NCBI GenBank assembly: GCA_030280995.1
Contig: JASXTE010000004.1
Coordinates: 17,127,185 to 17,191,184 of the forward strand
Source of the DNA: Hemileia vastatrix
Taxonomy: Eukaryota > Basidiomycota > Pucciniomycetes > Pucciniales > Zaghouaniaceae
Reading direction: 5' to 3'
Length of the DNA stretch: 64,000 nt
The translations under genes and the position numbers were made by a program. Below the pieces are notes generated by a model. The model had not been told where the DNA came from and made no database searches. It saw only the letters and a program-made list of their open reading frames with translations. Positions within the stretch are counted from its first letter, which is position 1, and every line of letters starts with the position of its first letter. Positions 46,481 to 59,307 of this stretch are shown piece by piece.

Positions 46481-47781
46481 TTTAATGACTTATTACTTGA
46501 AAAAAATGAAAAATTCTTATATCAAGGTAATAAAGAGATAAAAGATATATATTGCTATTTGTATTTTCAAGCTGTACTAACACAGATAAATGTGATAACC
46601 AAAAGATAATAGTAGTAAAATTGAGAGAAATAAATGAATTGAGAAATGTGGCACAAAACAAGAGGGTTTATATATTACCAGAAGCAGGTTTTTAATAGGG
46701 GTTCTTTTACAATGGCATCAAGCTAGCAAGCATATTGTAAAATATTCTGATGATAATAATGGGGTTAATAGTAAAAGGGAAGTAACTAGACATAAACCTT
46801 GGGGGCTTAAAAGTTTGACAAACCAAGAAAATGTCCAATTTACAATTCGATAATTGCAAAGGGTAAATAGTTGAGAATATAAGTTTAACTAATTTAAAAA
46901 TTTAAATTAATTTGTAAAAATTGACATCATGCAATATGACAAAGGGATCTATTATTGGAAATTTCGGCATCTTTATGAGTTATAAAAAATAGGGGACAAA
47001 AACAAAGGAAAAAGATAATTTAAAAAAAGGCAATAAAAAAAGATAACACTAAATAGTATTATATTAAATTATTAAAAAAAATTAATTTATTCTATGATAG
47101 GAGCTTGTTTGGGCTGCGCTGACACCCCCTGGCACAAATCTAGTCTAAACTTAGTTAAATTAAATTGATATAATAAATCTGAAATAGAAACACTTTAAAA
47201 ATCTTAGCATATGAATAAAGTATAAAATTATTTGAAATTATTTCCATATAAAATCCAATAACCAAGTACCAAAGTCACAATTTTTTAAAGTATTTTACAG
47301 ATTTGTACAAGGTTATGTACTGTAAACATCCTTCAATAGTAATTGATGAACATTTTCCACCGAGATAACTAAGTTGAAAAATAAAATAGATAATGGATAT
47401 ATGTTTTTAACTAGAGCTATTATTGAATAGGAACAGTCAAAAAAAAATATAGCAGGATTAATCAGGGTATTTTTTACATTGATGTAAAGCTTGGTTGATA
47501 AAATAGTAAAAACCTTTAAATCAGGACTAAAAAAAATCATAAAATCAAAGAGGAATATTAGGAATAGGTGTTATAAAAATTATAACCAATATCTTAGAAA
47601 TATTGAGGGAAATAAATTACTGGTAATCACAAAAAATATTATACTCTTTTACCTTAAAATGGAAATATCAACTACTCATAATATACTCAAAACAACTACC
47701 AATAGCTAAAGGTTTCCCTCTTTACCAAAAGACAATGGTAAGGAATATGTAGACAATTGAATCCATCAAAATGTTTTGAGT
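46481..47781. other. Spacer between gene A and palindrome array, copy 2
   Basis: AT-rich, no gene supported. A short GC-rich island lies at about 47107-47140 (GGGCTGCGCTGACACCCCCT). Confidence 0.45.
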
Positions 47782-50356
47782 AAAGTGTCCAGCACAAGTT
47801 TGGCCAAACTTGTGCTGGACACTTTTATGAGGAAAACCTCACTTCTCTTAAAAAACATGCACCTTACAGACTTCAAATTAGAAAATTGTCCAGCATAAGT
47901 TCGGCCGAACTTGTGCTGGACACTTTGGCCAAGAACAGCTACTAAAAATTGCAAGGAAAACCAAAAAAAACATAGCCCATATAATGAAGATAATTGATGC
48001 TATCTAATGTCTTTGGTAAAAGTTTCCAGCACAAGTTCTGCCAAACTTGTGCTGGACACTTTTATGAGGAACACCTCACTTCTCTTAAAAAAACATGCTC
48101 CTTACCAAATTCAAATTGGAAAAGTGTCCAGCACAAGTTTGGCCGAACTTATGCTGGAAACTTTGGCCAAGACCAGTGACTAGAAATTTCAAGGAAAACC
48201 AAAAATCAATAGGCTATAAAAGGAAGTTAATTGATGGCATCAATATTTTTTTTGGTAAAAGTGTCCAGCACAAGTTCGGCCAAACTTATGCTGGACACTT
48301 TTCCAATTTGAAGTTGGTAAGGTGTATGTTTTTTTAAGAGAAGTGTGGTGTTCCTAAAAAAAGTGTCCAGCACAAGTTTGGCTGAACTTGTGCTGGATAC
48401 GTTTACTAAAAAAAAAAATTGATGCCATCAAATATCTTCATTTTCTAGCCTAATTTTTTTTAATTTCCTTGAAGTAATAAGTTACTGTCCATGACCAAAG
48501 TGTCCAGCACAAGTTTGGCCGAGCTTATGCTGGACACTTTTATAACTTGAAGTTGGTAAGGTGCATGTTTTTATAAGAGAAGTGAGGTTTTCCTTATAAA
48601 ATTGTCCAGCACAAGTTCGGCCGAACTTGTGCTGGACACTTTTACCAAAGACATTAGATAGCATCAATTATCTTCATTATATGGGCTATTTTTATTGGTT
48701 CTCCTTGCAATTTTTAGTCACTGTTCTTGGCCAAAGTGTCCAGCACAAGTTCGGCTGAACTTATGCTGAACACTTTTCTAATTTGAAATTGGTAAGGTGC
48801 ATGTTTTTTTAAGAGAAGTGAGGTTTTACTCATAAAAGTGTCCAGAATAAGTTCGGCCAAACTTGTGCTGGACACTTTTACCGAAAAAAAATTGATGCCA
48901 TCAAATATCTTCATTTTCTAGCCTTATTTTATTTTAATTTCCTTGAAGTAATTAGTTACTGTCCATGACCAAAGTGTCTAGCACAAGTTTGGCCGAACTT
49001 GTGCTGGACACTTTTATAAGGAACACCTTAATTCTCTTAAAAAAACATACACCTTACCAACATCAAATTGGAAAAGTGTCCAGAATAAGTTCGGCCGAAC
49101 TTGTGCTGGACACTCTGGCCAAGACAAATAACTAAAAATTGCAAGGAAAACTAAAAATATATAGGCTATAAAAGGAAGTTAATTTATGGAATCAAATTTA
49201 TTTTTTGGTAAATATGTCCAGCACAAGTTCGGCAGAACATATTCTGGACACTTTTATAATTTGAAGTTGGTAAGGTGTATTTTTTTAAGAGACGTGAGAT
49301 GTTCCTCATAAAAGTGTTTAGCACAACCTCGGCCAAACTTGTGCTTGACACTTTTACTAAAAAAAAAAAATAGATGCCATCAAATATGTTCATGTTATAG
49401 CCTAATTTTTTTAAATTTCCTTGAAGTAATAAGTTACTGTCCTTGACCAAAGTGTCCAGCACAAGTTTGGCTGAACTTATGCTGGACACTTTTATAATTT
49501 GAAGTTGGTAAGGTGCATGTTTTTTTAAGAGAAGTGAGTTTTTCCCTATAAAAGTGTCCAAAATAAGTTCGGCCGAACTTGTGCTGGACACTTTGGTAAT
49601 GGACAGTAACTTATTATTTCAAGGAAATTGAAAAAAATTAGGCTATAACATGAACATATTTGATGGCATCTATTTTTTTTTTTGGTAAAGTGTCCAGCGC
49701 AAATTCGGCTGAACTTGTGCTGGACACTTTTATGAGGAACATCTCAATTCTCTTAAAAAACATACACTTTACCAACTTCAAATTATAAATGTGTCCAGCA
49801 TAAGTTTGGCCAAACTTGTGCTGGACATATTTACCAAAAAAAAAATTGATGTCATCAATTAACTTCCTTTTATAGCCTATATATTTTTAGTTTTCCTTGA
49901 AATTTTTAGTTATTTGTCTTGGCCAGAGTGTCCAGCACAAGTTCGGCCGAACTTATGCTGGAAACTTTTCCAATTTGAAGTTGGTAAGGTGAATGTTTTA
50001 TTAAGAGAAGGGAGATGTTCCTGATAAAATTTTCCACCACAAGCTTGGCCAAACTTGTGCTGGACACTTTGGTCATGGACAGTAACTTATTACTTCAAGG
50101 AAATTAAAAAAAATTAGGCTAGAAAATGAAGATATTTGATGGCATCAATTTTTTTTTTTAGTAAAAGTGTCCAGCACAAGTTCGGCCAAACTTGTGCTCT
50201 ACACTTTTATGAGGAACACCTCACTTCTCTTAAAAAAACATACACCTTACCAAAAAACAATTTGATGCCATTAATTATCTTGATTATATGGGCTATTTTT
50301 TATGGTTTTCCTTGCAATCTTTAGTCACTGGTCTTGGCCAAAGTGTCCAGCACAAT
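47782..50356. repeat. Palindrome array, copy 2 (GC-type, about 22 cores)
   Basis: About 22 cores of a 44-bp palindrome recur; each half reads AAAGTGTCCAGCACAAGTTY and they meet at GGCC. The first is 47782-47825 and the last, a half core, is at 50340-50356. Many are perfect or have one or two differences. Two spacer types alternate, one about 60 bp (contains CTCACTTCTCTTAAAAAA) and one about 95 bp (contains CAAGGAAAACCAAAAA), each present in both orientations, so a higher unit of about 240 bp repeats. Short frames read through the cores as VQHKFGRTCAGHF-like peptides and are not genes. The array occupies the same place as the AT-type array of copy 1. Confidence 0.95.
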
Positions 50357-51084
50357 ACTTAAGTTCTACTGAAGTAATTTTATCAATTACATTTTATTAA
50401 AGCCTCTTTTATTTTTTTAAGGCATGAAAACCAAATATAAATTGATGATTTTTTGGTTTTTAATGATTAATAATTTTCAATTATTGTTGCAAAAAGTGAA
50501 GTTTAAAAAAAAATTTCGAAGATCCTTGTGTAAATGAATTCCCATCAGTTGAATGCTTTAATTTTTTGTATATATTTTGTTTATTAACTATGATAATAGA
50601 TTATTGAGTGCCTTTAATGATGTTTCTTATTTGGTGAGGGATGGTGTTCACTTTCATAAATTTTTTCACATGTGCATTATTATACTAATCATTGGTGGCA
50701 TTTAGCCAATAAAAAAGGAATTATAATTTTTGAAAAACAGGTATTTTAAATTAAAATTTAAAGTCTAATTCTATTCTTGTTTTAGGGTTTAATTTGATCT
50801 TTTCCTAAGTATCTGAGAAGAGATTCAATTTAATTTATTTCAAGTTAATTTATTCTGCATAAACAAATTTCACATTTATTTAATCAAAACGTTTATCATG
50901 TCTTAAAGTTTAACAAAAATATATATCTGTTTTTCTATCCTCAATAATTTTAAAATCATTAATTATTTTGCTCTCATTTATCTTATACATCAATTGGAAT
51001 TTTTTATAAGAAAGAATAATAATGTTATATTTATATTGTGATTACTATCACTCTACATACATGGTTACCAGTGGGGTGATAAAC
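50357..51084. other. AT-rich spacer between palindrome array and gene C, copy 2
   Basis: No gene or repeat recognised. Confidence 0.5.
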
Positions 51085-52776
51085 TTAAGGTGCTGCTGCT
51101 CTATCTAGTGCTTTATTAACTTTGGCGAAATCTATATCTTCTTGAACATCAAGTAACTCCCTCTCATTAACCGACAAATTTGCTAAATATCCAGGTGAAT
51201 AGCAGTTTTTTGGCAGAAATTTGGGAACATTCAAGATACCATCTGTTGAAGCTGTCTTTTTAGTTGAGCAATCATAAAGTTTCTTTGTTGAAGCCTTTTC
51301 AACATTTGAATGGGCAGTCTTTTTAGTCAAGTTGTCCATTTTATTTAAAATTTCATCGAGTTTTGGATTTCTCTATCCAGGAACAACTCGTTTAGGACAA
51401 TTCTCTTCTGGATCAGGTGGGGCTTCTTCTAAATCAGACATGAGACATGTATCATGAAAAAGTGCTACAAAGCCTGGCTGATCAAAGCACTTTTTTCTTG
51501 CAACGTCCTAGCGGTTTTTTGAAATCTAAAATCAAATCAAATTAGTAATAGACTTTCTTTAGTCATTATGCTTTGAATAAATACCTTTGTTTGATAACGC
51601 TTTATCTGTGCTCTTGATCTCTTTTCCTTTTTACTTGCCTCAATCACCTCACTGTTTTGACCAGCCACCTTTCAAATCTCCTTTCCCTTGTTGACCACCC
51701 ATTGCTCGACAATGATTGGTGTAAACCTGAGTTTTTCTGAATCAATATTTTTCAATGTTGAGAGCCACTTAGTACAATGGTCTGATACTACACTCCCCAT
51801 TACTTGACTCCATAGTGACTCAGAAAAATTTTGACAGTTCCAATCCAAAGCGAGTTGACGAAATCCTTTCTCTTGAAGCTCTTGTTCCAAATGTTGTTTT
51901 ACAGAGATTGGTACAGCTGCTCCTCCCTTTAGTCCTCGGGGCTCAGGTGTTGAGATAAAAGTTGGTAGATGAATTTTGGAACGTAAGAATATAGCAGTAT
52001 TTGTTAAAATAAATTGACAATCAGAAGCTGAAGTTGCCTGCGGTGCATTTTGAACCTGTTTTAATGCTGTTTTAATCATCAATAGCTTGTACTCATGCCA
52101 ATTTTTCCAATCTGTAAGTTCTTCATTTGTTGGGCCTATAGGAAACTCAGATACATTAATGGGTCCACCAAGACAGAACTTCAAAAAGTGATAGATATTT
52201 CGTTTAATAGAATCTGAGCTCTTTGGTACATCACACCTCATAACTATGCTTCTAACCATTTGCAAGTTTCGGTCATTTTGAAGTGACTCAGCATCAAGTT
52301 TTCTGCGCTGATCAGTAGCTTGAATTGTAAGAGAGGGATTAACTGCAAATTTTTGAAAATAAAAATTGGTAAACCTATTTTAAAACATATAAGCATGTTG
52401 AAAAAGTTTACTCACCAGGTCCACTGGTACTGGCTGCTGGGTTAGTAGAAGTGGATCCCCCACCGCTTCCAAGAAACTGGCTCAACAACATACTAGCCCA
52501 ATCATTACCTACACTTTCTGCTTCCTGCTGAAAATTACCAGGTGCGGATTGACCATCTGTATTTGTGATATTAGAAGAGCAATCAGTTGATCAAATTTGG
52601 GGATCTGATGAAGACTGAGGTTGAGGTTAGGGTTTACCTGGATTTTCACTAGGTCATTCAGGGGGAGAAGGACCCAATGGAGGCATTCTAGGATTTTTAG
52701 GGGGAGGATAATTTTGCACTCCAACATTACTTTCTAATGGAGGATCAACCTGCATGGCATCACCAGTATTAGACAT
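51085..52776 (-). pseudogene. Gene C, composite element copy 2
   Basis: Colinear with 14497-16106. The ATG at 52776 starts MSNTGDAMQVDPPLE; three stops follow in the Pro-rich N-terminal region. It reaches GGSTSTNPAASTSGP at a conserved intron (GTGAGT near 52414). Next come KRNIYHFLKFCLGGPINVSE, VKQHLEQELQEKGF (near 51890), LALDWNCQNFSESLWSQVMG and VVNKGKEI. The C-terminal end, LNVPKFLPKNCYSPGYLANL and SVNERELLDV, is at 51090-51240. It is defective. No transposase follows upstream as it does in copy 1; instead the terminus of copy 3 begins 245 bp away, consistent with copy 3 having inserted there. Confidence 0.65.
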
Positions 52777-53020
52777 TCTGAGCTTTATAAAAAATAAAAA
52801 TATAAAAATAATTAACTTTCAAAATATAGACAAGATAATATTAAAGAGAAATTAGTTATGCATTTTAATTGTGAGTTTAATGAATAAAAGATTCAAGCAA
52901 AAAAATTAGTGGAAAACTCAGTTTTATTGGCTTGAAAAATATGGTCCTTAGATTTTTCAACCCTGGTTCTGCACTATTTATAATATTTTTCAAGTATAGG
53001 TAGACTTTGTATAGTACATT

Positions 53021-53058
53021 CACCACACAATATTTGGGGGGGACTTGCTAGCAAGTCC
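53021..53058 (+). repeat. CACTA-type terminal inverted repeat, left end of copy 3
   Basis: It reads CACCACACAATATTTGGGGG, two more G, then the palindrome GGACTTGCTAGCAAGTCC, the same palindrome as in the MITE. ATT (53018-53020) is the candidate target duplicate. Its distance to the SNF2 start (915 bp) equals that at the right end of copy 1 (about 900 bp). Confidence 0.8.
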
Positions 53059-53935
53059 TCAACTTGAATTCAGATGGATCTCAGACTGAAATCAGACTGA
53101 ACTGATACTCAAATGAGACTGAAATCTGCTTGATATTATCCTGAACTCTGTGCCAATACTCAATGGATCTTCTGTGAAAGTATAATGAATGTCTGAATAG
53201 AGAATTGCATGATATTGTGTGCTTGAAACAAGTAAAAGTTGAATGATTTTTTTAAGATGATTAGTCAAAATTGAAAGCCATCCTTTTAGACTGAATTATA
53301 ATTTTCAGCTTATAAATATGGGAGACTGATAATGTAGGCTTTTTATTATTATTTGGCTTCTCTCATTTTAAGGATATAATAATTTTTTCAAATTGATAAT
53401 ACATAATGAGTGGCTTGGTTATTCAAGATTATTTTGGGTTTTTCAGAAGTCTTGGGATCTCTTAAAACCTACCTTTTTTTTAATCAACACATTTTTGTCA
53501 TATATTATCTGACAAAACAAAAAATGTAAGAAAGATATCTAAAAATTTTACTCAAATTGTAATTTCATGTGAAATTTTCACTACTCTTATATCATACATT
53601 GGTTCCTTTTATAAAAATCATTGAACTTCATTTTAACTAAAAGAATCTGTATGTACATAATTTTTTGGACTTTGGAGAAGATACTTATCAATATTTTGAG
53701 TTATGGTATGTGTTCAGTTAAAAACCTATTCAAGGTAACCATAAATTGACTTCAAAATTCTGACAAAAATTATTGTGTTATTATATAAATTTTACTGATC
53801 ATTTCCATGCAGTCACTGGGCTCCTGGCAAACATGATCTGCATATTCATGCAATATGTCTAAATATTGATTAATTGGATTGTGTAACTTCTAAACCATTT
53901 ATATTCATTTTTGCTCCTTCTCATATCTCCACAAA
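53059..53935. other. Subterminal region of copy 3
   Basis: The first 70 bp hold CAGACTGAA-type tandem units like those in the MITE. The rest is AT-rich with no gene and probably includes the SNF2 promoter. Confidence 0.55.
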
Positions 53936-56385
53936 ATGAGTTCCTTGAAATGTCTTGGTCAATTTATGGTTTCATTTGAACCAACACCATCATATATGAT
54001 ATTACAATTATCAAAAAACCAAATGGAAAAGGCAATGCTTGAGCAAGGTAGAAAAATAGTTCATATTCTTTCTATGTTAGACACAAAGACTCTTAAAATT
54101 ATTGGAGATCTTTCGGAAAAGCAAAGTGAACAAATTGGACCGCTTCTTGGAGAAATTGGCAACTGTTCTCATCGGTTGAACTTTGAATCTGTGATGCAGC
54201 TGCAGCATAAAGCCTATTTTCAGAGCTACATAGTCAAACAGCAAAATGAAACATTGCAGATGTGGTGCACTTTATTTGGAATTGAAAGGCATCTTAATGA
54301 AATAAAACAAAAATTTTGTCTTTCTGGAATAAGTATACTTGAAATTTATGATTACGACAGCAAAACATTTTACAATATTGCTTCTTATTGGTCAGAAAAT
54401 GACTCATTTAGGATTGGACGAAATTCAATAACTCAAACTCAAATACTAGGAATAAAAACGGCATTAAAAACACACTAACTTCAAGCAGTCAACTTTATGA
54501 TTGACAACAAAAAATTTATTAAAGATAAACTGGATAAGCTTTGGGAGAATGATGATAATAAATGGCTTCACAGTGTGTACCATCCTTGAAAACAAAATTA
54601 TGAAAATATTGAACGACACTTTGGTGGATATGGATCAATACTTGCAGATGACATGGGTTTAGGAAAAACGCTATCAACACTTGCTCTGATAAGTGCAACA
54701 CAAGTGCAGCAATAAAATTTCAACAAAGATTGGAGCTTTTTGGTAAAAAACTAAGTTTTTCCACACTAATTATATGCCCATTATCTGTACTCTCAAACTG
54801 GGAAAATGAAATAAATCTTCATTTCAACCCTCGATCTCTTCCATACCATGTATTTCATGGTCTGATTTGTGATAATTTACGAGAAGAAAAGCTCCAGCAA
54901 ACTGCAATTGTACTTACCACTTATGAAACAGTCAGCCCCTTGACAATAACTAAGCAAATGGAAAAAAAGTTATCACTGATAAGTAACATTATATGGTATT
55001 GAATTGTTCTGGAGAAAGCACAGTAAGTTATATATGTAACTTGACATAAAAAATGATGTTAGGAGATTTAACAAGAAACAATAATTTATTATAGCTACAT
55101 CAAAAATCCTCTAGCCAAAAGGACACAGAAGATTTTTAGTTTACTTTCCAAGCATCGACTATGTTTGACAGGAACACCATTACAAAACTCATCAGAAGAT
55201 CTGCAGAGTTTAATCACTTTTCTTCAATTAGATGGATGGGATGAGGAGTCTCTTTGGAGAGAAAAAATTACACCGAAACTGAAAGTTGGTTCACTGCAGG
55301 CAGTCAAAACTATCAACCAACTTATGAAGGTAGTCTGCTTACGGAGAACAAAGGATGTTGTTCTAAATCTCCCTAAAAAGGTTGAAGAAGGTATATTAGT
55401 GAGGTTTGGAAGGCACTGGAAAAAAAGACTGGACAAACTACAGGAAGAATTTTACAAGCAATTTGGTCCAAATCGTGATCAAAAACAAACTTGGGATAAT
55501 AGGGAATTTCCACAGCAACTAAAGGTTTTACAACTATTTTTCAACCATCCAATGTATGAATTTAGAAAAGATGAATGGCCTGATAGGTATACATGGAGTG
55601 ATTCAGCTAAGATATTACATCTCATTGAGCATGTGATGTAGTTTGTGCAAGGGCATAGAGGCATAAAGGAGCCCAAAGCAGTCATCTTTTCTGAATATGT
55701 GGACTTTTTAGAAATGTAAGTGACTAACTTAACACTTTTTGATGAAGGAAAAGTAAAGAAGTGATTATTTTCAAAAGGATTTCAAAAGTTCTAAAAGAGT
55801 ATAACATTGGATTTACAATGTATGTAGGTGATTTGAGTCAGAGGGCCCAAGATTAAAGTCTAAACAGGTTTAAAAACAATATCAATTGCTTTGTTCTTCT
55901 TGGCTCCATTAAGTCAGCAGGGATAGGTATTGATTTAAAATGTGCACAAAATGTTTACATAATTGTATTTTAGCATATAATTTTCACTTAATACAAGAAA
56001 TTTAAATGGGAAAACTTATTAATTGAATGTTTTAATATTGTGAATTTGTGCAGGAGCCAAGCTGGAATCCATCAATAGAATCCCAAGCTATTGATTGGCT
56101 TTTTTGAATGGGTCAAAAAAACAAGGTCCATGTAATTAAATATTTTGTGAGAAAGAGTATTGAATTCAGTATGTACAACATTCAAAAAAAAAGGAGAAGT
56201 TAACTATTTATGTAAAATAAATTTTTTATTGATGAAAAAATGAAAACTAATTATTTAAATTTTTATTTTCAAGGCTCAGTGTACCAAATAGTGGAGATGA
56301 ACCATTTTAGCTTAAAAAGATGGTTCTTGATGAATATCTGAATGAGTTGAAGAAGTTGGAGCAGTCAGTTGAAGAAGATTATTGA
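53936..56385 (+). pseudogene. SNF2-type ATPase, composite element copy 3
   Basis: Colinear with 35085-37323. The ATG at 53936 opens MSSLKCLGQFMVSFEP; the N-terminal domain has EQIGPLLGEIGNCSHRL. A TAA at 54476 replaces a Gln codon of copy 1, and a TGA follows near 54588. Walker A, DDMGLGKT, is at 54647-54670. CPLSVLSNWENEI and VLTTYETVSP follow. The Walker B box is degraded (LEKAQ in place of LDEAQ). An intron, 55023-55094, is at the same place as in copy 1. Next are CLTGTPLQNSSEDLQSL (near 55160), VCLRRTKDVVLNLPKK, then the second lobe SAGIGIDLKCAQNVYIIV (near 55915-55965) and, after another intron, WNPSIESQAIDWLF-MGQ with a stop in place of the Arg of motif VI (near 56065-56120). It is dead, but its architecture is complete. 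Confidence 0.78.
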
Positions 56386-56581
56386 TGTTTATTGGGTTGA
56401 AAATTTTCAACATTCTTTTTTCTTGATTATTGAGAGTAGCTAAATAATTATTATCATAGCAGTCAAGAGGTAAAGATCAAGGTACAGATTCCTGTTGAAG
56501 CGTAGAAGGTGGTAATGATACAGAATGTATGCTTTGTATTGAAACAAGATCTTTTAGTGGCAATGATGATGTTTTTGATTT

Positions 56582-57446
56582 TTAACTCATTTCATGGGAC
56601 TTAAGATCAATATTTTGTGCTAGAATAGAAAATTCATCTGATCTCCATGATAGCAATACTTTACTTATTGACCCATCTTCATTGATTTCTGAGTCAGAGC
56701 AGCATTTGACAATAGTAAACAAATCTTTTGCTGTTGAACATATAGGAAGGGTCTTGAGAAAGTTTGTACAATGAACAGAGAGCTTCAAGAGATTATCAGC
56801 AAAGAACTCAAAAAAATATGAAAGATGTTAGACTAACTTTTTTACGTAACCTAGACCGAGACTTTTGAGCTTTTTTTTTCTCCAAATGGTCTGGAGAATA
56901 GTGTCCAAGTCGAAGCATATTCTGTTTTCCAAGGAACCATCAATGGAGAACACCCATTTGATTAGCAAAGGAAATTGTGTTTGGATTGATAGGGTATGAA
57001 GCAAAAGCCATCATTCGGAAAGAATTGTCCCAATGTTTGATAGTAAGTTGAGAAAAGCACTGATTCCAGTGAGAGTGCCATTCCAGATTCCAAGCAAAAT
57101 TATTACCTGGAAAGTTTGATGATTCAAGATCAATGAGAAATGCTTCATAATATGAATGAGCAATCGTTTCTGTCACAACACTAGAGCCTGAAGCTAAACA
57201 AATCTGTACAGGGGATGTAATAGATTCATGTGTAATTAATGAGCATTTAAAAATCTGGTGATTTGTAGGAAAGAGTTTCCAAGATGTTGAAGTAGGAGAT
57301 ATTTGCATAAGAGTTCTACAGAAACTATGGATGCAGCGACAAAAAGGAGAATTAGAAGGAGGAAGAATTTCAGAAAATATTTTATTTATTTGAAAATAGT
57401 TTCTGGGAGGTTTTCCAGCAGGAAAGTAAGACCAATAATCAGGCAT
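56582..57446 (-). pseudogene. Gene B, composite element copy 3
   Basis: The ATG at 57446 starts MPDYWSYFPAGKPPRN. It is colinear with copy 1: INKIFSEILPPSNSPFCRCI, SNFPGNNFAWNLEWHSHWNQ, IKHWDNSF and SFANQMGVLHWWFLG (near 56940). After a frame break at about 56870, DGSISKVLLSWRSDEFSILA follows. The last part, the VPxxLPxxCYSP motif of copy 1, is missing: the frame ends at 56582, close to the SNF2 3' end. No catalytic motif is visible. Conservation of Trp, His and Cys positions across two divergent copies suggests a folded domain. Confidence 0.6.
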
Positions 57447-59307
57447 AATTTATAAAGAATTAGGTATAATAAATGCTACAGTATGGAGGGGAGTCTAAGA
57501 GCGGAACTTATCTATCTTATATGATAGCTCCAACAGTGACATGAAGATATTACAAAGAGGTTGCTAAAAACAACGAATATACACTCAGGAATAAGCCATA
57601 AAAACAATAGATCAAAAGGAATATCAATTAAAAAACTGAGTGTATTACATGAGATTAGTACTCATACATCGGAGGAAAGCATGGTTATCAAAGGAGTGTA
57701 CTGAGAAAAAAAATATCGATCATTTTAATATGTAGCAGTAATGAGAATTCCCTGAAAGGGAAGTATAAAAACGAACAACATTAAGTAAATATAATTTAAA
57801 AAATGACATTTTTCTGAAATAAATAATATTCTTTGTCTAAAAAACTCCACTCATAATTAAGATAGCAATCGAACAACCATATGATAAAGAGATATCAAAT
57901 ATGCATGTACAAAACATATACTTGAAAAGAGTTAGTTGACATTGTTTACATGAATTTTTTTTAAAAGACAAGGGTTTATCTTTGCAAAAGGTATATAATT
58001 GAAAGATGTTTATGGGAATATTTCTGAATTAATGCTTCTGAATGAACCAAAAAAACATTGGGCTATTAATTGCAATTGTCAAACCTAATGCAAGAGGTAA
58101 ATTTTATCATTCACCCATAAAATAGTGCTTACAAAAGAATATGCAGAAAAAATTTAAAGATATCTAGAGGGTAATTTCTCTATATGCTAATTCTAGGTCT
58201 GGATGGAACTAGTTCCTATGATGAAAATGATAATTCTGTTGTAGAATTAGAAGACCATTATTTTAGTAATGGAAAAGTAAATAAAGTCATTTATGTAGCA
58301 TTTGTTCAATTTTTTATTCCCACAGACCTAAAAAACATAAAAATAGTCACCTCACATGATGCCCCAAATCAATGAGGTGTACTCTATTTTTTGGCTGTAA
58401 AATAGAGTTCCCACCCAAGAATTGGAAGGAAAACTCATAAGATAAAAAAAAGTAGTTATCGATGAATGTAAGTAATATCTCATAATAGAACTATTTTATA
58501 TAATTTCATCAATAATGTCAAGATTTTAATGAGTTTCAAAATACATTAATTTAAAGTTTTTTTAGAGGTTGAGCAAAATTTGATCACTAATACCAACTCA
58601 AAAAACATGGGTTAACTCATATCAGCTGCTTCCTCCCTGAAATTTCATCAATATATTTTCAGTAGGTGAGATGCAAGAAAAATTGAATAAATTTGAAAAA
58701 AGGAGATAAGAGTAAAATAAATAAAGGGATAGAATATATACAATAAATTAGGAACAAAAAAAAATTTGTTATTTTTCTAATATTATTAATTTCAATATTC
58801 TATTACAAAAAAAATATACATCCTTGAAATGATTTTTTCAATTATGATCATTTTTATGTGATGGATTGATTATTCATTGAAACCTGTGCAAAACTAAAAA
58901 TATATGATTTTGGTACCATTTTAAGATATTAATATTTCTATAAATGATAATTCAATGAATTATTATAATAAATAAAATTATCTAACCATTATAAATTAAG
59001 ATTAATAACACCAGATATTAAATAGTTTTGTTTTCATGGTAGAGATAGATGAATCCTTTCTAGTACTTAGAGGTGAAAATTTATTTTTTGATTAATCTCT
59101 TGATAAAAGTACATTCAAACATGGGAATAAATTGGATAGTTTACTCTAATTTTTTGCATAAAATCTGTATTCATATTAGCAAGTATGCAAATGCAAATAA
59201 TAATTATTTAGAAAATCTAGGACAAACAAATTAATTTCAACATTGGTTTTTGAAATTGTCCTCCCAAACTTCAAATTTATTTTCCCAATTCTGAATATCC
59301 ATCATCA
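57447..59307. other. Divergent intergenic region between gene B and transposase, copy 3
   Basis: A 1.86-kb AT-rich stretch with promoters presumably at both ends. It includes an inverted repeat, ACTCTATTTT/AAAATAGAGT, at about 58381-58408, and a 63-codon frame (58184-58375) with no counterpart in copy 1; I do not call it a gene. The extra 0.8 kb relative to copy 1 may be a small insertion whose ends I cannot define. Confidence 0.45.

Noticed and set aside
47766..50324. Several 60-135-codon frames with VQHKFG-like or VSSTSLAEL-like peptides
   Set aside because: They are readings of the palindrome cores and spacers; the same repeat gives such frames on both strands.
47782..50356. Repeat-spacer pattern resembling a CRISPR array
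   Set aside because: The spacers are themselves repeated and occur in both orientations, the repeats are long palindromes, and the context is eukaryotic transposon DNA.
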